Source of the DNA: Streptomyces sp. CGMCC 4.7035
Lineage (GTDB): Bacteria > Actinomycetota > Actinomycetes > Streptomycetales > Streptomycetaceae
Assembly (NCBI RefSeq): GCF_031583065.1
Contig: NZ_CP134053.1
Location: forward strand, 3,472,001 to 3,536,000
Length of the DNA: 64,000 nt
Reading direction: 5' to 3'
A model generated the notes under the pieces. That model was not told the origin of the DNA, did not search any database, and saw only the letters and a program-made list of their open reading frames with translations. The position numbers were made by a program, and so were the translations under genes. This document shows, one piece after another, positions 8,490 to 18,483 of the stretch (position 1 is the stretch's first letter; every line of letters starts with the position of its first letter).

Positions 8490-10490
8490 ATGACAGCGAC
8501 GACCGACGGAAGCACCGGGGCCGTGCCGCCCCGCGCTGCCTCGGCCAGCGAAACAAGCGAATCGCTCCCGGAGGCGGCCGGGACGGTCGGCACTCGAGAC
8601 GCCGCCGAGCGCGCCCTGCGGCGCGCGACCGACTTCCTGCTCGCGCGGCAGGACGCCCAGGGCTGGTGGAAGGGCGACCTCGAGACGAACGTCACGATGG
8701 ACGCCGAGGACCTGCTGCTCCGTCAGTTCCTGGGGATCCGCGACGAGAAGACCACCCACGCCGCCGCCCTGTTCATCCGCGGCGAGCAGCGCGAGGACGG
8801 CACCTGGGCCACTTTCTACGGCGGCCCCGGCGAACTGTCCGCCACCATCGAGGCGTACGTCGCCCTGCGACTGGCCGGAGACGCGCCGGACGAGCCGCAC
8901 ATGGCCAAGGCGTCCCGATGGATCCGCGAGCGGGGCGGTATCGCCGCCGCCCGTGTCTTCACCCGGATCTGGCTGGCCCTGTTCGGCTGGTGGAAGTGGG
9001 AGGACCTGCCCGAACTCCCGCCGGAGCTCATCTACTTCCCGAAGTGGATGCCGCTGAACATCTACGACTTCGGGTGCTGGGCGCGGCAGACCATCGTGCC
9101 GCTCACCATCGTCTCCGCCAAGCGCCCGGTGCGGCCGGCGCCGTTCCCGCTCGACGAGCTGCACACCGACCCGAGCGACCCCAGCCCCGCCAGGGACCTC
9201 GCCCCCGTGGCGAGTTGGGACGGCGTCTTCCAGCGGCTCGACAAGGCGCTGCACCAGTTCCGCAAGGTCGCCCCGCGCCGGCTGCGCAGGGCCGCCATGA
9301 ACACCGCCGCCCGCTGGATCATCGAGCGGCAGGAGAACGACGGCTGCTGGGGCGGGATCCAGCCGCCCGCGGTGTACTCGGTCATCGCCCTCCACCTGCT
9401 CGGCTACGACCTCCAGCACCCCGTGATGCGCGAGGGCGTCGCGTCGCTGGACCGTTTCGCCGTGTGGCGCGAGGACGGCGCCCGCATGATCGAGGCCTGC
9501 CAGTCCCCGGTGTGGGACACCTGCCTCGCGACCATCGCGCTCGCCGACGCGGGCGTGCCCGCCGACCACCCGCAGCTGGTGAAGGCCGCGGACTGGATGC
9601 TCGGCGAGGAGATCGTCCGGCCCGGCGACTGGTCGGTCCGACGTCCCGGACTCCCCCCGGGCGGCTGGGCGTTCGAGTTCCACAACGACAACTACCCCGA
9701 CATCGACGACACCGCCGAGGTCGTGCTCGCGCTGCGCCGGGTCAAGCACCCCGACCCGGACCGGATCGAGAGGGCCATCGGGCGCGGAGTGCGCTGGAAC
9801 CTCGGCATGCAGTCGAAGAATGGCGCGTGGGGCGCCTTCGACGTCGACAACACCAGCCCGTTCCCCAACCGGCTGCCGTTCTGCGACTTCGGCGAGGTCA
9901 TCGACCCGCCGTCCGCCGACGTCACCGCGCACGTCGTGGAGATGCTCGCCGTCGAGGGCCTCTCCCACGACCCGCGCACCCGCCGGGGTATCGAATGGCT
10001 GCTGGCCGAACAGGAGTCGGACGGCTCGTGGTTCGGGCGCTGGGGCGTCAACTACGTCTACGGCACCGGCTCGGTGGTGCCCGCGCTGGTGGCCGCCGGG
10101 ATCCCTGCCGCGCACCCGGCGATCCGCCGGGCCGTCGCCTGGCTGGAGAGCGTGCAGAACGACGACGGCGGCTGGGGCGAGGACCTGCGCTCCTACAAGT
10201 ACGTCCAGGAGTGGAGCGGCCAAGGCGCCTCCACCGCCTCGCAGACGGCATGGGCGCTGCTCGCGCTGCTGGCGGCGGGGGAGAGCGAGTCCAAGGCCGT
10301 GGAGCGCGGCATCGAGTTCCTCGACCGTACCCAGAACGAGGACGGCTCCTGGGACGAGCCGTACTTCACCGGCACCGGCTTCCCCTGGGACTTCTCCATC
10401 AACTATCACCTCTACCGGCAGGTCTTCCCGCTCACCGCGCTCGGCCGCTACGTCCATGGCGAGCCGTTCGCCGAGGCCAAGGGGAGCTGA
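8490..10490 (+). CDS. shc: Squalene-hopene cyclase
   Basis: 666-aa class II terpene cyclase that protonates and cyclises squalene to hop-22(29)-ene/hopan-22-ol at the membrane. The acid motif DIDDTA is at residues 404-409. Repeated QW-type motifs run through both alpha-barrel domains, for example QDAQGWWKG, EQREDGTWATF, RQENDGCWGG, GMQSKNGAWGAF, EQESDGSWFGRWG, VQNDDGGWGED and TQNEDGSWDE. Length matches bacterial Shc (about 630-680). The N-terminal 40 residues are a variable Ser/Ala/Glu-rich tail. The start is supported by GAAGGGGAAG. The stop overlaps hpnG (TGATG). Confidence 0.97.
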   Translation: MTATTDGSTGAVPPRAASASETSESLPEAAGTVGTRDAAERALRRATDFLLARQDAQGWWKGDLETNVTMDAEDLLLRQFLGIRDEKTTHAAALFIRGEQREDGTWATFYGGPGELSATIEAYVALRLAGDAPDEPHMAKASRWIRERGGIAAARVFTRIWLALFGWWKWEDLPELPPELIYFPKWMPLNIYDFGCWARQTIVPLTIVSAKRPVRPAPFPLDELHTDPSDPSPARDLAPVASWDGVFQRLDKALHQFRKVAPRRLRRAAMNTAARWIIERQENDGCWGGIQPPAVYSVIALHLLGYDLQHPVMREGVASLDRFAVWREDGARMIEACQSPVWDTCLATIALADAGVPADHPQLVKAADWMLGEEIVRPGDWSVRRPGLPPGGWAFEFHNDNYPDIDDTAEVVLALRRVKHPDPDRIERAIGRGVRWNLGMQSKNGAWGAFDVDNTSPFPNRLPFCDFGEVIDPPSADVTAHVVEMLAVEGLSHDPRTRRGIEWLLAEQESDGSWFGRWGVNYVYGTGSVVPALVAAGIPAAHPAIRRAVAWLESVQNDDGGWGEDLRSYKYVQEWSGQGASTASQTAWALLALLAAGESESKAVERGIEFLDRTQNEDGSWDEPYFTGTGFPWDFSINYHLYRQVFPLTALGRYVHGEPFAEAKGS

Positions 10491-11131
10491 TGAGCACCAA
10501 GCCCGACCCGGCCCCGCTGCTGATCGCCTGCGCGCTCGGCATCGAGCACCTTGCCCTGCGCAGCGGCGGCCACAGGGGCTCCGACGGGCGGGTGACGGTA
10601 CTCCGTACGGGTATGGGCCCCCGGGCGGCCGAACGCTCCGTCACCCGGGCGCTCGCCGACCCGGCCCTCGAAGGCGCGGCCGTCCTCGCCACGGGCTTCT
10701 GCGCGGGGCTGGCCCCCGGGATGCATCCCGGGGACCTCGTCGTCGCGGAGGAGGCCCGGGATCCGCGGGGCGCCACCCCGTGCGTGGGCACCGAACTGCT
10801 GGTGAAGGAACTCGCGCGCACCGTCCCGGGGCGCACCGTCCACACCGGACCGCTGACCGGCTCGGACCACGTCGTCCGTGGTCAGGAACGGTCGCACCTG
10901 CTCGCGACCGGCGCGATCGCGGTCGACATGGAGTCGGCGGCCACCCTCCACAGTGCCGTGCGCACGGGCGCGCGCCCGGTTGCGGCCGTCCGGGTGGTCG
11001 TGGACGCTCCAGAACATGAACTCGTCCGGATCGGCACGTTGCGCGGTGGAATATCGGCTTTTCGTGTTCTGCGTGCCGTCCTTCCCGCTTTTTACGAATG
11101 GCACCGTTCCTTGCTGCTCCCCCGGAGGTGA
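10490..11131 (+). CDS. hpnG: Hopanoid phosphorylase HpnG (adenosylhopane nucleosidase/phosphorylase)
   Basis: 213-aa protein of the purine nucleoside phosphorylase superfamily. In hopanoid side-chain synthesis HpnG releases adenine from adenosylhopane, giving (phospho)ribosylhopane. Visible features are an N-terminal substrate-binding strand (LLIACALGIEHLAL), GFCAGLAPGMHPGDLVVA matching the PNP glycine-rich region, and AVDMESAA, the conserved Met-Glu nucleoside-binding site. Its start is coupled to the shc stop, and the downstream hpnH follows after 5 bp. The last 30 residues are somewhat less GC-rich at codon position 3. Confidence 0.92.
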   Translation: MSTKPDPAPLLIACALGIEHLALRSGGHRGSDGRVTVLRTGMGPRAAERSVTRALADPALEGAAVLATGFCAGLAPGMHPGDLVVAEEARDPRGATPCVGTELLVKELARTVPGRTVHTGPLTGSDHVVRGQERSHLLATGAIAVDMESAATLHSAVRTGARPVAAVRVVVDAPEHELVRIGTLRGGISAFRVLRAVLPAFYEWHRSLLLPRR

Positions 11132-11136
11132 GCCAG

Positions 11137-12162
11137 ATGGCCATGCCGCTCCGTCAAACCATCAAGGTCGCTACCTACCTGTTTGAACAGAAACTCAAGA
11201 GGCGGGACAAGTTCGCACTGCTGGTCGAGCTGGAGCCGCTCTTCGCCTGCAACCTGAAGTGCGAGGGGTGCGGCAAGATCCAGCATCCGGCCGGCGTGCT
11301 CAAGCAGCGCATGCCCGTCGCCCAGGCCGTGGGAGCGGTGCTCGAGTCGGGCGCGCCGATGGTGTCCATCGCGGGCGGTGAGCCGCTGATGCATCCGCAG
11401 ATCGACGAGATCGTGCGTCAGTTGGTGGCCAAGAAGAAGTTCGTCTTCCTGTGCACCAACGCGCTGCTGATGCGCAAGAAGATGGACAAGTTCAAGCCTT
11501 CGCCGTACTTCGCCTGGGCGGTGCACATCGACGGGCTGCGCGAGCGGCACGACGCCTCGGTGGCCAAGGAAGGCACGTTCGACGAGGCGGTGGAGGCCAT
11601 CAAGGAGGCCAAGAGGCGGGGCTTCCGGGTCACCACCAACTCCACCTTCTTCAACACCGACACCCCGCAGACCGTCGTCGAGGTGCTGAACTACCTCAAC
11701 GACGACCTGAAGGTCGACGAGATGATGCTCTCGCCCGCCTACGCCTATGAGAAGGCGCCCGACCAGGAGCACTTCCTCGGCGTCCAGCAGACCCGCGAGC
11801 TGTTCAAGAAGGCCTTCTCGGGAGGCAACCGCAGGCGGTGGCGGCTCAATCAGAGCCCCCTCTTCCTGGACTTCCTGGAGGGCAAGGTCGACTTCCCGTG
11901 CACCGCGTGGGCGATCCCGAGCTACTCGCTCTTCGGCTGGCAGAAGCCCTGCTATCTGATGAGCGACGGGTACGTGGCCACGTACCGGCAACTGCTGGAG
12001 GAGACCGACTGGGACCAGTACGGCCGCGGCAAGGACCCGCGCTGCGCCAACTGCATGGCGCACTGCGGCTACGAGCCGACCGCTGTGCTCGCCACCATGG
12101 GCTCCCTGAAGGAGTCGCTGCGGGCCGCCCGGGAGACCATGACCAACGGAAAGCAGCGGTGA
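11137..12162 (+). CDS. hpnH: Adenosyl-hopene transferase HpnH (radical SAM)
   Basis: 341-aa radical SAM enzyme that adds a 5'-deoxyadenosyl radical from SAM to diploptene, making adenosylhopane, the first side-chain step and the substrate of HpnG. The cluster-binding motif CxxxCxxC is at Cys38, Cys42 and Cys45 ([13 protein letters not shown]). [11 protein letters not shown] is the GGE SAM-binding motif. A Cys-rich SPASM-like tail ([13 protein letters not shown]) is near the end. Starts at ATG 11137 with GGAGGTGAG upstream; the in-frame ATG at 11098 would overlap hpnG. Confidence 0.95.
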   Translation: MAMPLRQTIKVATYLFEQKLKRRDKFALLVELEPLFACNLKCEGCGKIQHPAGVLKQRMPVAQAVGAVLESGAPMVSIAGGEPLMHPQIDEIVRQLVAKKKFVFLCTNALLMRKKMDKFKPSPYFAWAVHIDGLRERHDASVAKEGTFDEAVEAIKEAKRRGFRVTTNSTFFNTDTPQTVVEVLNYLNDDLKVDEMMLSPAYAYEKAPDQEHFLGVQQTRELFKKAFSGGNRRRWRLNQSPLFLDFLEGKVDFPCTAWAIPSYSLFGWQKPCYLMSDGYVATYRQLLEETDWDQYGRGKDPRCANCMAHCGYEPTAVLATMGSLKESLRAARETMTNGKQR

Positions 12163-12166
12163 CCGC

Positions 12167-13324
12167 ATGACCGCCGTTCCCTTGGGCGTCCCCGAGGTAC
12201 CGGTCCGGCCGATCGCCGAGCGGCGCAGGTCGCGGCAGATCCATGTCGGGCCGGTGGCGGTGGGGGGCGGGGCCCCGGTGTCGGTGCAGTCGATGACGAC
12301 GACCCGTACGTCGGACATCGGCGCCACATTGCAGCAGATCGCGGAGCTCACCGCGTCCGGCTGCCAGATCGTCCGCGTCGCCTGCCCCACGCAGGACGAC
12401 GCGGACGCCCTCGCCACGATCGCGAAGAAGTCGCAGATCCCGGTCATCGCGGACATCCACTTCCAGCCGAAGTACGTCTTCGCGGCCATCGAGGCGGGCT
12501 GTGCGGCCGTCCGGGTGAACCCCGGAAACATCAAGCAGTTCGACGACAAGGTCAAGGAGATCGCGCGGGCCGCCAAGGACCATGGCACACCGATCCGGAT
12601 CGGGGTGAACGCCGGCTCCCTCGACAGGCGGCTGCTGCAGAAGTACGGCAGGGCGACCCCCGAGGCGCTCGTGGAGTCCGCCCTGTGGGAGGCGTCGCTC
12701 TTCGAGGAGCACGGCTTCAGGGACATCAAGATCTCGGTCAAGCACAACGACCCCGTGGTGATGGTCAACGCATACCGCCAGCTGGCCGCCCAGTGCGACT
12801 ACCCGCTGCACCTGGGCGTCACGGAGGCCGGTCCGGCGTTCCAGGGCACGATCAAGTCGGCCGTCGCCTTCGGCGCGCTGCTGTCCGAGGGCATCGGCGA
12901 CACCATCCGTGTGTCGCTGTCGGCCCCGCCCGCGGAGGAGGTCAAGGTCGGCATCCAGATCCTGGAGTCACTGGGCCTGAGGCAGCGCCGCCTGGAGATC
13001 GTCTCGTGCCCGTCGTGCGGGCGCGCCCAGGTCGACGTGTACAAACTGGCCGACGAGGTCACGGCGGGCCTGGAAGGGATGGAGGTGCCGCTGCGCGTCG
13101 CGGTCATGGGCTGTGTGGTCAACGGTCCCGGGGAGGCGCGGGAGGCGGATCTGGGGGTCGCCTCCGGCAACGGCAAGGGCCAGATCTTCGTCAAGGGCGA
13201 GGTCATCAAGACCGTCCCCGAGTCGAAGATCGTGGAGACCCTCATCGAGGAGGCGATGAAGATCGCCGAGCAGATGGAGAAGGACGGCGTCGGGTCCGGA
13301 GAACCCGCCGTCACCGTGAGTTGA
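12167..13324 (+). CDS. ispG: 4-hydroxy-3-methylbut-2-en-1-yl diphosphate synthase IspG (hopanoid-operon copy)
   Basis: 385-aa [4Fe-4S] enzyme of the MEP pathway that converts MEcPP to HMBPP. The TIM-barrel N-half begins with [14 protein letters not shown] and contains [13 protein letters not shown] and RVNPGNIK. The three cluster cysteines are Cys281, Cys284 (SCPSCGR) and Cys316 ([10 protein letters not shown]). Together with dxs next door it provides a second, operon-linked source of isoprenoid precursor; streptomycetes normally carry a separate housekeeping ispG elsewhere (general knowledge). It lies 4 bp after hpnH. Confidence 0.95.
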   Translation: MTAVPLGVPEVPVRPIAERRRSRQIHVGPVAVGGGAPVSVQSMTTTRTSDIGATLQQIAELTASGCQIVRVACPTQDDADALATIAKKSQIPVIADIHFQPKYVFAAIEAGCAAVRVNPGNIKQFDDKVKEIARAAKDHGTPIRIGVNAGSLDRRLLQKYGRATPEALVESALWEASLFEEHGFRDIKISVKHNDPVVMVNAYRQLAAQCDYPLHLGVTEAGPAFQGTIKSAVAFGALLSEGIGDTIRVSLSAPPAEEVKVGIQILESLGLRQRRLEIVSCPSCGRAQVDVYKLADEVTAGLEGMEVPLRVAVMGCVVNGPGEAREADLGVASGNGKGQIFVKGEVIKTVPESKIVETLIEEAMKIAEQMEKDGVGSGEPAVTVS

Positions 13325-13352
13325 GCGGCACGGACCGAGAGGGGGCGCGAGC

Positions 13353-15248
13353 GTGACCATTCTGGAGAACGTCCGGGGACCACGCGACCTGAAGGCGCTG
13401 TCCGAGGCGGAACTGAGTCAACTGGCCGAGGAAATCAGGGAGTTCCTGATCCATGCGGTCGCCAGGACCGGCGGTCACCTGGGGCCCAATCTGGGCGTGG
13501 TGGAACTCTCCATCGCGCTCCACCGGGCCTTCGAGTCGCCGGCCGACCACATCCTGTGGGACACCGGCCACCAGAGCTATGTACACAAGCTGCTGACGGG
13601 GCGCCAGGATTTCTCCAAGCTGCGCGGCAAGGGGGGCCTGTCCGGCTATCCGTCGCGCGAGGAGTCCGAGCACGACATCATCGAGAACAGCCACGCGTCC
13701 ACCGCGCTCGGCTGGGCCGACGGGCTGGCCAAGGCCCGCCAGGTACAGGGGGAGAAGGGGCACGTCGTCGCGGTCATCGGGGACGGCGCGCTGACCGGCG
13801 GCATGGCGTGGGAGGCGCTCAACAACATCGCCGCCGCGAAGGACCGCCCGCTGATCATCGTCGTCAACGACAACGAACGCTCGTACGCGCCGACCATCGG
13901 CGGCCTCGCCAACCACCTCGCCACGCTGCGCACGACCGACAGCTACGAGAAGGTCCTGGCCTGGGGCAAGGACGTGCTGCAGCGCACGCCCGTCGTCGGC
14001 ACCACCCTCTACGAGGCACTGCACGGCGCGAAGAAGGGCTTCAAGGACGCGTTCGCGCCCCAGGGCCTGTTCGAGGACCTGGGCCTGAAGTACGTCGGCC
14101 CGATCGACGGACACGACATCCTGGCCGTCGAGTCGGCGCTGCGCCGCGCGAAACGCTTCCACGGACCGGTGCTGATCCACTGCCTCACCGAGAAAGGACG
14201 CGGTTACGAGCCCGCGCTCGCCCACGAGGAGGACCACTTCCACACCGTCGGCGTGATGGACCCGCTGACCTGTGAGCCTCTCGCGCCCGCAGGCGGTCCG
14301 TCGTGGACCTCGGTGTTCGGCGACGAGATGGTGCGGATCGGCGAGGAGCGCGAGGACGTCGTGGCGATCACGGCGGCCATGCTGCACCCGGTGGGCCTCG
14401 GCGAGTTCGCCGAGCGGTTCCCCGACCGGGTGTGGGACGTCGGGATAGCCGAACAGCACGCCGCCGTGTCCGCGGCCGGTCTCGCGACCGGCGGACTGCA
14501 CCCCGTCGTCGCCGTCTACGCCACCTTCCTCAACCGCGCCTTCGACCAGCTCCTCATGGACGTCGCCCTGCACCGCTGCGGGGTCACCTTCGTCCTGGAC
14601 CGGGCCGGCGTCACGGGCGTCGACGGGCCCTCGCACAACGGCATGTGGGACATGTCGATCCTCCAGGTCGTGCCGGGGCTCAGGATCGCCGCGCCGCGCG
14701 ACGCCGACCAGCTGCGGGCACAGCTGCGGGAGGCGGTCGCGGTCGACGACGCGCCGACCCTCGTCCGCTTCCCGAAGGAGTCGGTGGGTCCGGCGGTCCC
14801 GGCGGTGGACCGGGTGGGCGGTCTGGACGTACTGCACCGCGCGGACAGACCCGAGGTGCTTCTGGTCGCCGTCGGCGTCATGGCACCCGTGTGCCTCCAG
14901 GCCGCCGAGCTGCTGGGGGCCCGCGGCATCGGCTGCACGGTCGTCGACCCGCGCTGGGTCAAGCCGGTCGACCCCTCGCTGCCGGGCCTGGCCGCCGAGC
15001 ACCGGCTCGTCGCGGTCGTCGAGGACAACAGCCGGTCCGCGGGTGTCGGCTCCGCGGTCGCGCTGGCGCTCGGCGACGCCGACATCGACGTACCCGTACG
15101 GAGGTTCGGGATCCCGGAGCAGTTCCTCGCGCACGCCAAGCGCGGCGAGGTGCTCGCCGACATCGGCCTCACGCCCGTCGAGATCGCCGGGCGGATCAGC
15201 GCCTGCCTGGCCGCCAAGGATGAGCTGTCCAAGGAGAAAGAGGAATGA
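13353..15248 (+). CDS. dxs: 1-deoxy-D-xylulose-5-phosphate synthase Dxs (hopanoid-operon copy)
   Basis: 631-aa thiamine-diphosphate enzyme that condenses pyruvate and glyceraldehyde-3-phosphate, the entry step of the MEP pathway. The ThDP signature begins GDGALTGG at residue 143 and ends at the NN pair near 157. [16 protein letters not shown] and the transketolase pyrimidine-domain sequence [18 protein letters not shown] are diagnostic. Start GTG with a GAGAGGGGG ribosome site; the stop overlaps the aminotransferase by 4 bp (ATGA). Placement between ispG and hpnO indicates dedicated flux into hopanoids. Confidence 0.96.
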   Translation: MTILENVRGPRDLKALSEAELSQLAEEIREFLIHAVARTGGHLGPNLGVVELSIALHRAFESPADHILWDTGHQSYVHKLLTGRQDFSKLRGKGGLSGYPSREESEHDIIENSHASTALGWADGLAKARQVQGEKGHVVAVIGDGALTGGMAWEALNNIAAAKDRPLIIVVNDNERSYAPTIGGLANHLATLRTTDSYEKVLAWGKDVLQRTPVVGTTLYEALHGAKKGFKDAFAPQGLFEDLGLKYVGPIDGHDILAVESALRRAKRFHGPVLIHCLTEKGRGYEPALAHEEDHFHTVGVMDPLTCEPLAPAGGPSWTSVFGDEMVRIGEEREDVVAITAAMLHPVGLGEFAERFPDRVWDVGIAEQHAAVSAAGLATGGLHPVVAVYATFLNRAFDQLLMDVALHRCGVTFVLDRAGVTGVDGPSHNGMWDMSILQVVPGLRIAAPRDADQLRAQLREAVAVDDAPTLVRFPKESVGPAVPAVDRVGGLDVLHRADRPEVLLVAVGVMAPVCLQAAELLGARGIGCTVVDPRWVKPVDPSLPGLAAEHRLVAVVEDNSRSAGVGSAVALALGDADIDVPVRRFGIPEQFLAHAKRGEVLADIGLTPVEIAGRISACLAAKDELSKEKEE

Positions 15249-16645
15249 CCACCCCTTCCGGGAACCGGGAATTCGACCTCGGCAAGCTCCTGGCCGAGCG
15301 CGGGGCCGAGCGCTACGAGCTGCACGCGAAGTACCTCAACCACCAGCTCCCGCGCATGCTCCACACCATCGGCTTCGACAAGGTCTACGAGCGCGCCGAG
15401 GGCGCCCATTTCTGGGACGCGGACGGCAACGACTACCTGGACATGCTCGCCGGGTTCGGGGTGATGGGCCTGGGCCGCCACCACCCGGTGGTCCGCACGG
15501 CACTGCACGACGTCCTGGACGCCCGGCTCGCCGACCTGACCCGCTTCGACTGCCAGCCACTGCCCGGGCTGCTGGCGGAGAAGCTGCTGGCCCACAGCCC
15601 GCACCTGGAGCGGGTCTTCTTCGGCAACAGCGGGACGGAGGCGGTGGAGACCGCGCTGAAGTTCGCCCGCTACGCGACGGGGAAACCGCGGATCCTCTAC
15701 TGCGAGCACGCCTTCCACGGCCTGACCACCGGCTCGCTGTCCGTGAACGGCGAACGAGGCTTCCGTGACGGCTTCGCCCCGCTGCTGCCCGACACGGCGG
15801 TCCCGCTCGGCGACCTCGACACCCTGGCCCGGGAGCTGAGGAAGGGGGACGTGGCGGCGCTCGTCGTCGAACCGATCCAGGGCAAAGGCGTCCACGAGGC
15901 CCCGCCCGGCTATCTGCCCGCCGCCCAGGAGCTGCTGCACAGGCACAAGGCGCTGCTGATCGCGGACGAGGTGCAGACCGGCCTCGGCCGCACCGGGGAC
16001 TTCTACGCCTACCAGCACGAGAGCGGCGTCGAGCCGGATCTGGTGTGCGTGGCGAAGGCGCTCTCCGGCGGCTATGTGCCGGTGGGTGCCACCCTCGGAA
16101 AGGAATGGATCTTCAAGAAGGTCTACTCGTCCATGGACCGGGTGCTCGTGCACTCGGCGAGCTTCGGATCCAACGCGCAGGCGATGGCGGCCGGGCTCGC
16201 CGTGCTGTCCGTCATGGAGAACGAGCAGATCGTCGCGAACGCCCGGGCCGTCGGGGAGCAGCTGAAGTCCCGCCTCACGGCGCTCACCGACAAGTACGAG
16301 CTGCTGAGCGACGTACGCGGCCGGGGCCTGATGATCGGCATCGAGTTCGGCAGGCCCCGCTCACTGAAGCTGCGCAGCCGGTGGACCATGCTGCAGGCGG
16401 CCCGCAAGGGTCTGTTCGCGCAGATGGTCGTCGTCCCTCTGCTGCAACGGCACCGGATCCTCACCCAGGTCTCCGGTGACCACCTGGAGGTGATCAAGCT
16501 GATCCCGCCGCTGATCATCGGCGAGCGGGACGTCGACCGGTTCGTGGAGGCGTTCACCGCGGTCATGGACGACGCGCACAGCGGCAGCGCACTGATGTGG
16601 GACTTCGGCAAGACGCTGATCAAACAGGCGGTGGCGAACCGGTAG
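15245..16645 (+). CDS. hpnO: Class III aminotransferase, HpnO-like (aminobacteriohopanetriol synthase)
   Basis: 466-aa PLP-dependent fold-type I aminotransferase. In hopanoid clusters HpnO aminates ribosylhopane to aminobacteriohopanetriol. The PLP-phosphate site is [16 protein letters not shown], the Asp of [15 protein letters not shown] binds the PLP pyridine nitrogen, and Lys271 in [12 protein letters not shown] is the Schiff-base lysine. Other class III substrates (ornithine, GABA) are formally possible, but ATGA coupling to dxs supports the hopanoid role. It is followed by twin palindromes and the regulator gene. Confidence 0.88.
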   Translation: MTTPSGNREFDLGKLLAERGAERYELHAKYLNHQLPRMLHTIGFDKVYERAEGAHFWDADGNDYLDMLAGFGVMGLGRHHPVVRTALHDVLDARLADLTRFDCQPLPGLLAEKLLAHSPHLERVFFGNSGTEAVETALKFARYATGKPRILYCEHAFHGLTTGSLSVNGERGFRDGFAPLLPDTAVPLGDLDTLARELRKGDVAALVVEPIQGKGVHEAPPGYLPAAQELLHRHKALLIADEVQTGLGRTGDFYAYQHESGVEPDLVCVAKALSGGYVPVGATLGKEWIFKKVYSSMDRVLVHSASFGSNAQAMAAGLAVLSVMENEQIVANARAVGEQLKSRLTALTDKYELLSDVRGRGLMIGIEFGRPRSLKLRSRWTMLQAARKGLFAQMVVVPLLQRHRILTQVSGDHLEVIKLIPPLIIGERDVDRFVEAFTAVMDDAHSGSALMWDFGKTLIKQAVANR

Positions 16646-16664
16646 CCACCGGAGCCCGCAGGAT

Positions 16665-16699
16665 TTGCCTCTCAGGCAATAAGTTTGCCTTTGAGGCAA
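16665..16699 (+). promoter_or_regulatory. Twin palindromic operators in front of the XRE-cupin regulator
   Basis: Two copies of TTGCCT-N3-AGGCAA lie at 16665-16679 and 16685-16699, with centres 20 bp apart (about two helical turns, so on one DNA face). They sit just upstream of the regulator start and just after hpnO, the expected place for an autoregulatory operator of the adjacent helix-turn-helix protein. Confidence 0.75.
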
Positions 16700-16711
16700 A
16701 GGTGGGGCTCA

Positions 16712-17341
16712 ATGGAGAGCATGAGCTCTCCTGAAGAGACCGAGCCGGGGCCGGCCGCGGACCTGCCCGCCGTCGCGCCCCAGCTGCGTGCGTTGCGCCG
16801 CCGCGCCTCGCTCACCCTGGAGGCCGCGGCCGGCGCCGCCGGGCTCTCGCCCGCACACCTCTCCCGGCTGGAGACCGGGCAGCGCCAGCCCTCGCTGCCG
16901 ATGCTGCTCGCGCTCGCCCGTATCTACGGTACAACCGTCTCCGAACTGCTCGGCGAGACCGTCGCCGACCGGGACGCGATCGTGCGCGCCTCCGACATGG
17001 AGTCGACCCGGGCGGGCGGCTGGACGTACTGGCAGGCCGGCGCTCCGGGTCGCGGGATGCAGGCGCTGCGCGTCCACGTCCCGTACAGCACCCAGGGCGA
17101 CATCGTCCGCGTCCACCCCGGCGAGGAATGGCTGTACATCCTCAAGGGGCGGCTGCGGCTGCGGCTGGGCGACAGCGCGCACATCCTCGCCCCGGGCGAC
17201 AGCGCCCACTTCGACTCGCTCACCCCGCACCGGCTCGCGGCCGTCGACCACGACGGGACCGAGCTCTTGTTCGTCCACACCCTGCTGCAGAGCCCGACCG
17301 CGGCGCTCTGCCTCGGCCCCACCCCTGGAGAAATGCCATGA
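16712..17341 (+). CDS. XRE-family transcriptional regulator with C-terminal cupin domain
   Basis: About 209 aa. An N-terminal helix-turn-helix (LRALRRRASLTLEAAAGAAGLSPAHLSRLETGQRQPSLPML, residues about 30-70) is followed by a linker and a C-terminal cupin barrel (HPGEEWLYILKGRLRLRLGDSAHILAPGDSAHFDSLTPHRL), a likely ligand sensor of the PuuR/SutR type. Start ATG 16712; ATG 16721 is an alternative. The twin palindromes overlap its leader, so it probably represses its own transcription, and perhaps that of the downstream small membrane protein. It overlaps that gene by 4 bp. The ligand is unknown. Confidence 0.88.
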   Translation: MESMSSPEETEPGPAADLPAVAPQLRALRRRASLTLEAAAGAAGLSPAHLSRLETGQRQPSLPMLLALARIYGTTVSELLGETVADRDAIVRASDMESTRAGGWTYWQAGAPGRGMQALRVHVPYSTQGDIVRVHPGEEWLYILKGRLRLRLGDSAHILAPGDSAHFDSLTPHRLAAVDHDGTELLFVHTLLQSPTAALCLGPTPGEMP

Positions 17342-17487
17342 CCGAGCAACCGGACACCCGCCCCGAGCGCAGGTCGATGGAGGAGAAGTTCCCCCGCGCC
17401 CTGTGGATCCGCCTGATCATCTACATCGCGGTCGGCCATCTCTTCGCCGGCTTCATCTACCTGCTGTTCTCGGTGGGCGCGAAGTGA
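17338..17487 (+). CDS. Small membrane protein, DUF6126-like
   Basis: 49-aa protein with a charged N-terminus (about 20 residues) and one transmembrane helix (LWIRLIIYIAVGHLFAGFIYLLF). The central KFPRALWIRLIIY pattern matches my memory of the streptomycete DUF6126 family, which commonly follows an XRE-cupin gene. ATG overlaps the regulator stop (ATGA), so it is co-translated with it. Function unknown. It ends 7 bp from the convergent phosphatase gene. Confidence 0.8.
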   Translation: MTEQPDTRPERRSMEEKFPRALWIRLIIYIAVGHLFAGFIYLLFSVGAK

Positions 17488-17494
17488 CAGCGGC

Positions 17495-18292
17495 TCAGTC
17501 CAGCAGTCGCTCGCGCAGCTGCCGGCGCAGCGCCGGCGTGACCTTGAGCCCCTTCTCCAGGTAGGCGTCCACGCCGCCCCAGGTCTCCTCGACGGTGTCG
17601 ATCGCCGCGGCCAGGTACTCGGCGCGCGCGTCGAAGAGGGGGCTGAGCAGCTCCATCACCTCGGGGGAGTACGCGTCCGCCGACGAACCGTTGCGGTGCA
17701 CCTTGTACCGGCGGTGGATGGCGTTCGACTCCAGGTAGTCCGCGACGATCGCCTCGCGCTCGACCCCGAGGGCGAGGAGCGTCACCGCGATCGACAGACC
17801 CGCGCGGTCCTTGCCCGCGGCGCAGTGCATCAGCGCGGGCACGCTGTCCTCGGCCAGGGCACGCAGCACCTGGGAGTGCTCGGCCGTGCGCTCCTTGATG
17901 ATCGTGCGGTAGGAGGCGATCATGCGGTTCGCGGCCTTGCCATCGGCGAGGATTCCGCGCAGCTGGTCCAGTTCGCCGTCGCGGACCATCTTCCAGAACT
18001 CGGCGCCGTCCGCCGGGTCGGACAGCGGAAGGTTCACGTTCCGCACGCCCGGCAGCTCGACGTCCGGCCCCTCCAGCTTCTTGTCCGCCGCGTTGCGGAA
18101 GTCGAAGATCGTGTGCAGGCCGAGGGAGGCGAGGAACGCCGCGTCCTTCTCCGTCGCGTGCGCGAGGTGGCCGCTGCGGAAGAGCACTCCGGGCCGCACG
18201 CGCCGCCCGTCCACGGTCGGCAGACCGCCCACGTCACGGAAGTTGCGCACTCCGGTCAGCTCGGGCTCGGTGGACGGGACCTGCTGCGTCAC
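17495..18292 (-). CDS. Tyrosine-protein phosphatase (Y_phosphatase3 family)
   Basis: 265-aa PTP-like phosphatase related to mycobacterial PtpB. The P-loop is HCAAGKDRAG (HCxxGKDR), with the catalytic Cys and the Lys/Asp variant typical of this dual-specificity/lipid phosphatase-like family. The N-terminal NFRDVGG...GVLFRSGHL is the family signature. No signal peptide is seen, so it is cytoplasmic unless exported by other means. It is transcribed alone against the hopanoid operon. Substrate unknown. Confidence 0.9.
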   Translation of the reverse strand: MTQQVPSTEPELTGVRNFRDVGGLPTVDGRRVRPGVLFRSGHLAHATEKDAAFLASLGLHTIFDFRNAADKKLEGPDVELPGVRNVNLPLSDPADGAEFWKMVRDGELDQLRGILADGKAANRMIASYRTIIKERTAEHSQVLRALAEDSVPALMHCAAGKDRAGLSIAVTLLALGVEREAIVADYLESNAIHRRYKVHRNGSSADAYSPEVMELLSPLFDARAEYLAAAIDTVEETWGGVDAYLEKGLKVTPALRRQLRERLLD

Positions 18293-18483
18293 GGGGGCTC
18301 CTCCCAGGCGTCCGCCGGCGCTGCTCGTCGACGGGCCGAGCTTCGACGATACGACATGGGTTCATCAGGCAATCATCCACAGGTGGACGCTGTGCTGAAC
18401 ACGCGTGGCAGACGTTGCCCGCGAGACGCCTCACCCCCGATGATGTTGAACTGATCACACCTGTTCGGATCTGTGGGGGCTCG

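Noticed and set aside
7977..10457. 826-codon minus-strand frame opposite shc
   Set aside because: Spans a clear shc gene with QW motifs; composition is typical of antisense frames in high-GC genomes.
8240..10489. Long plus-strand frame in front of hpnG
   Set aside because: Arg/Pro-rich shadow of shc; only the last 213 codons (from the ATG at 10490) show phosphorylase sequence.
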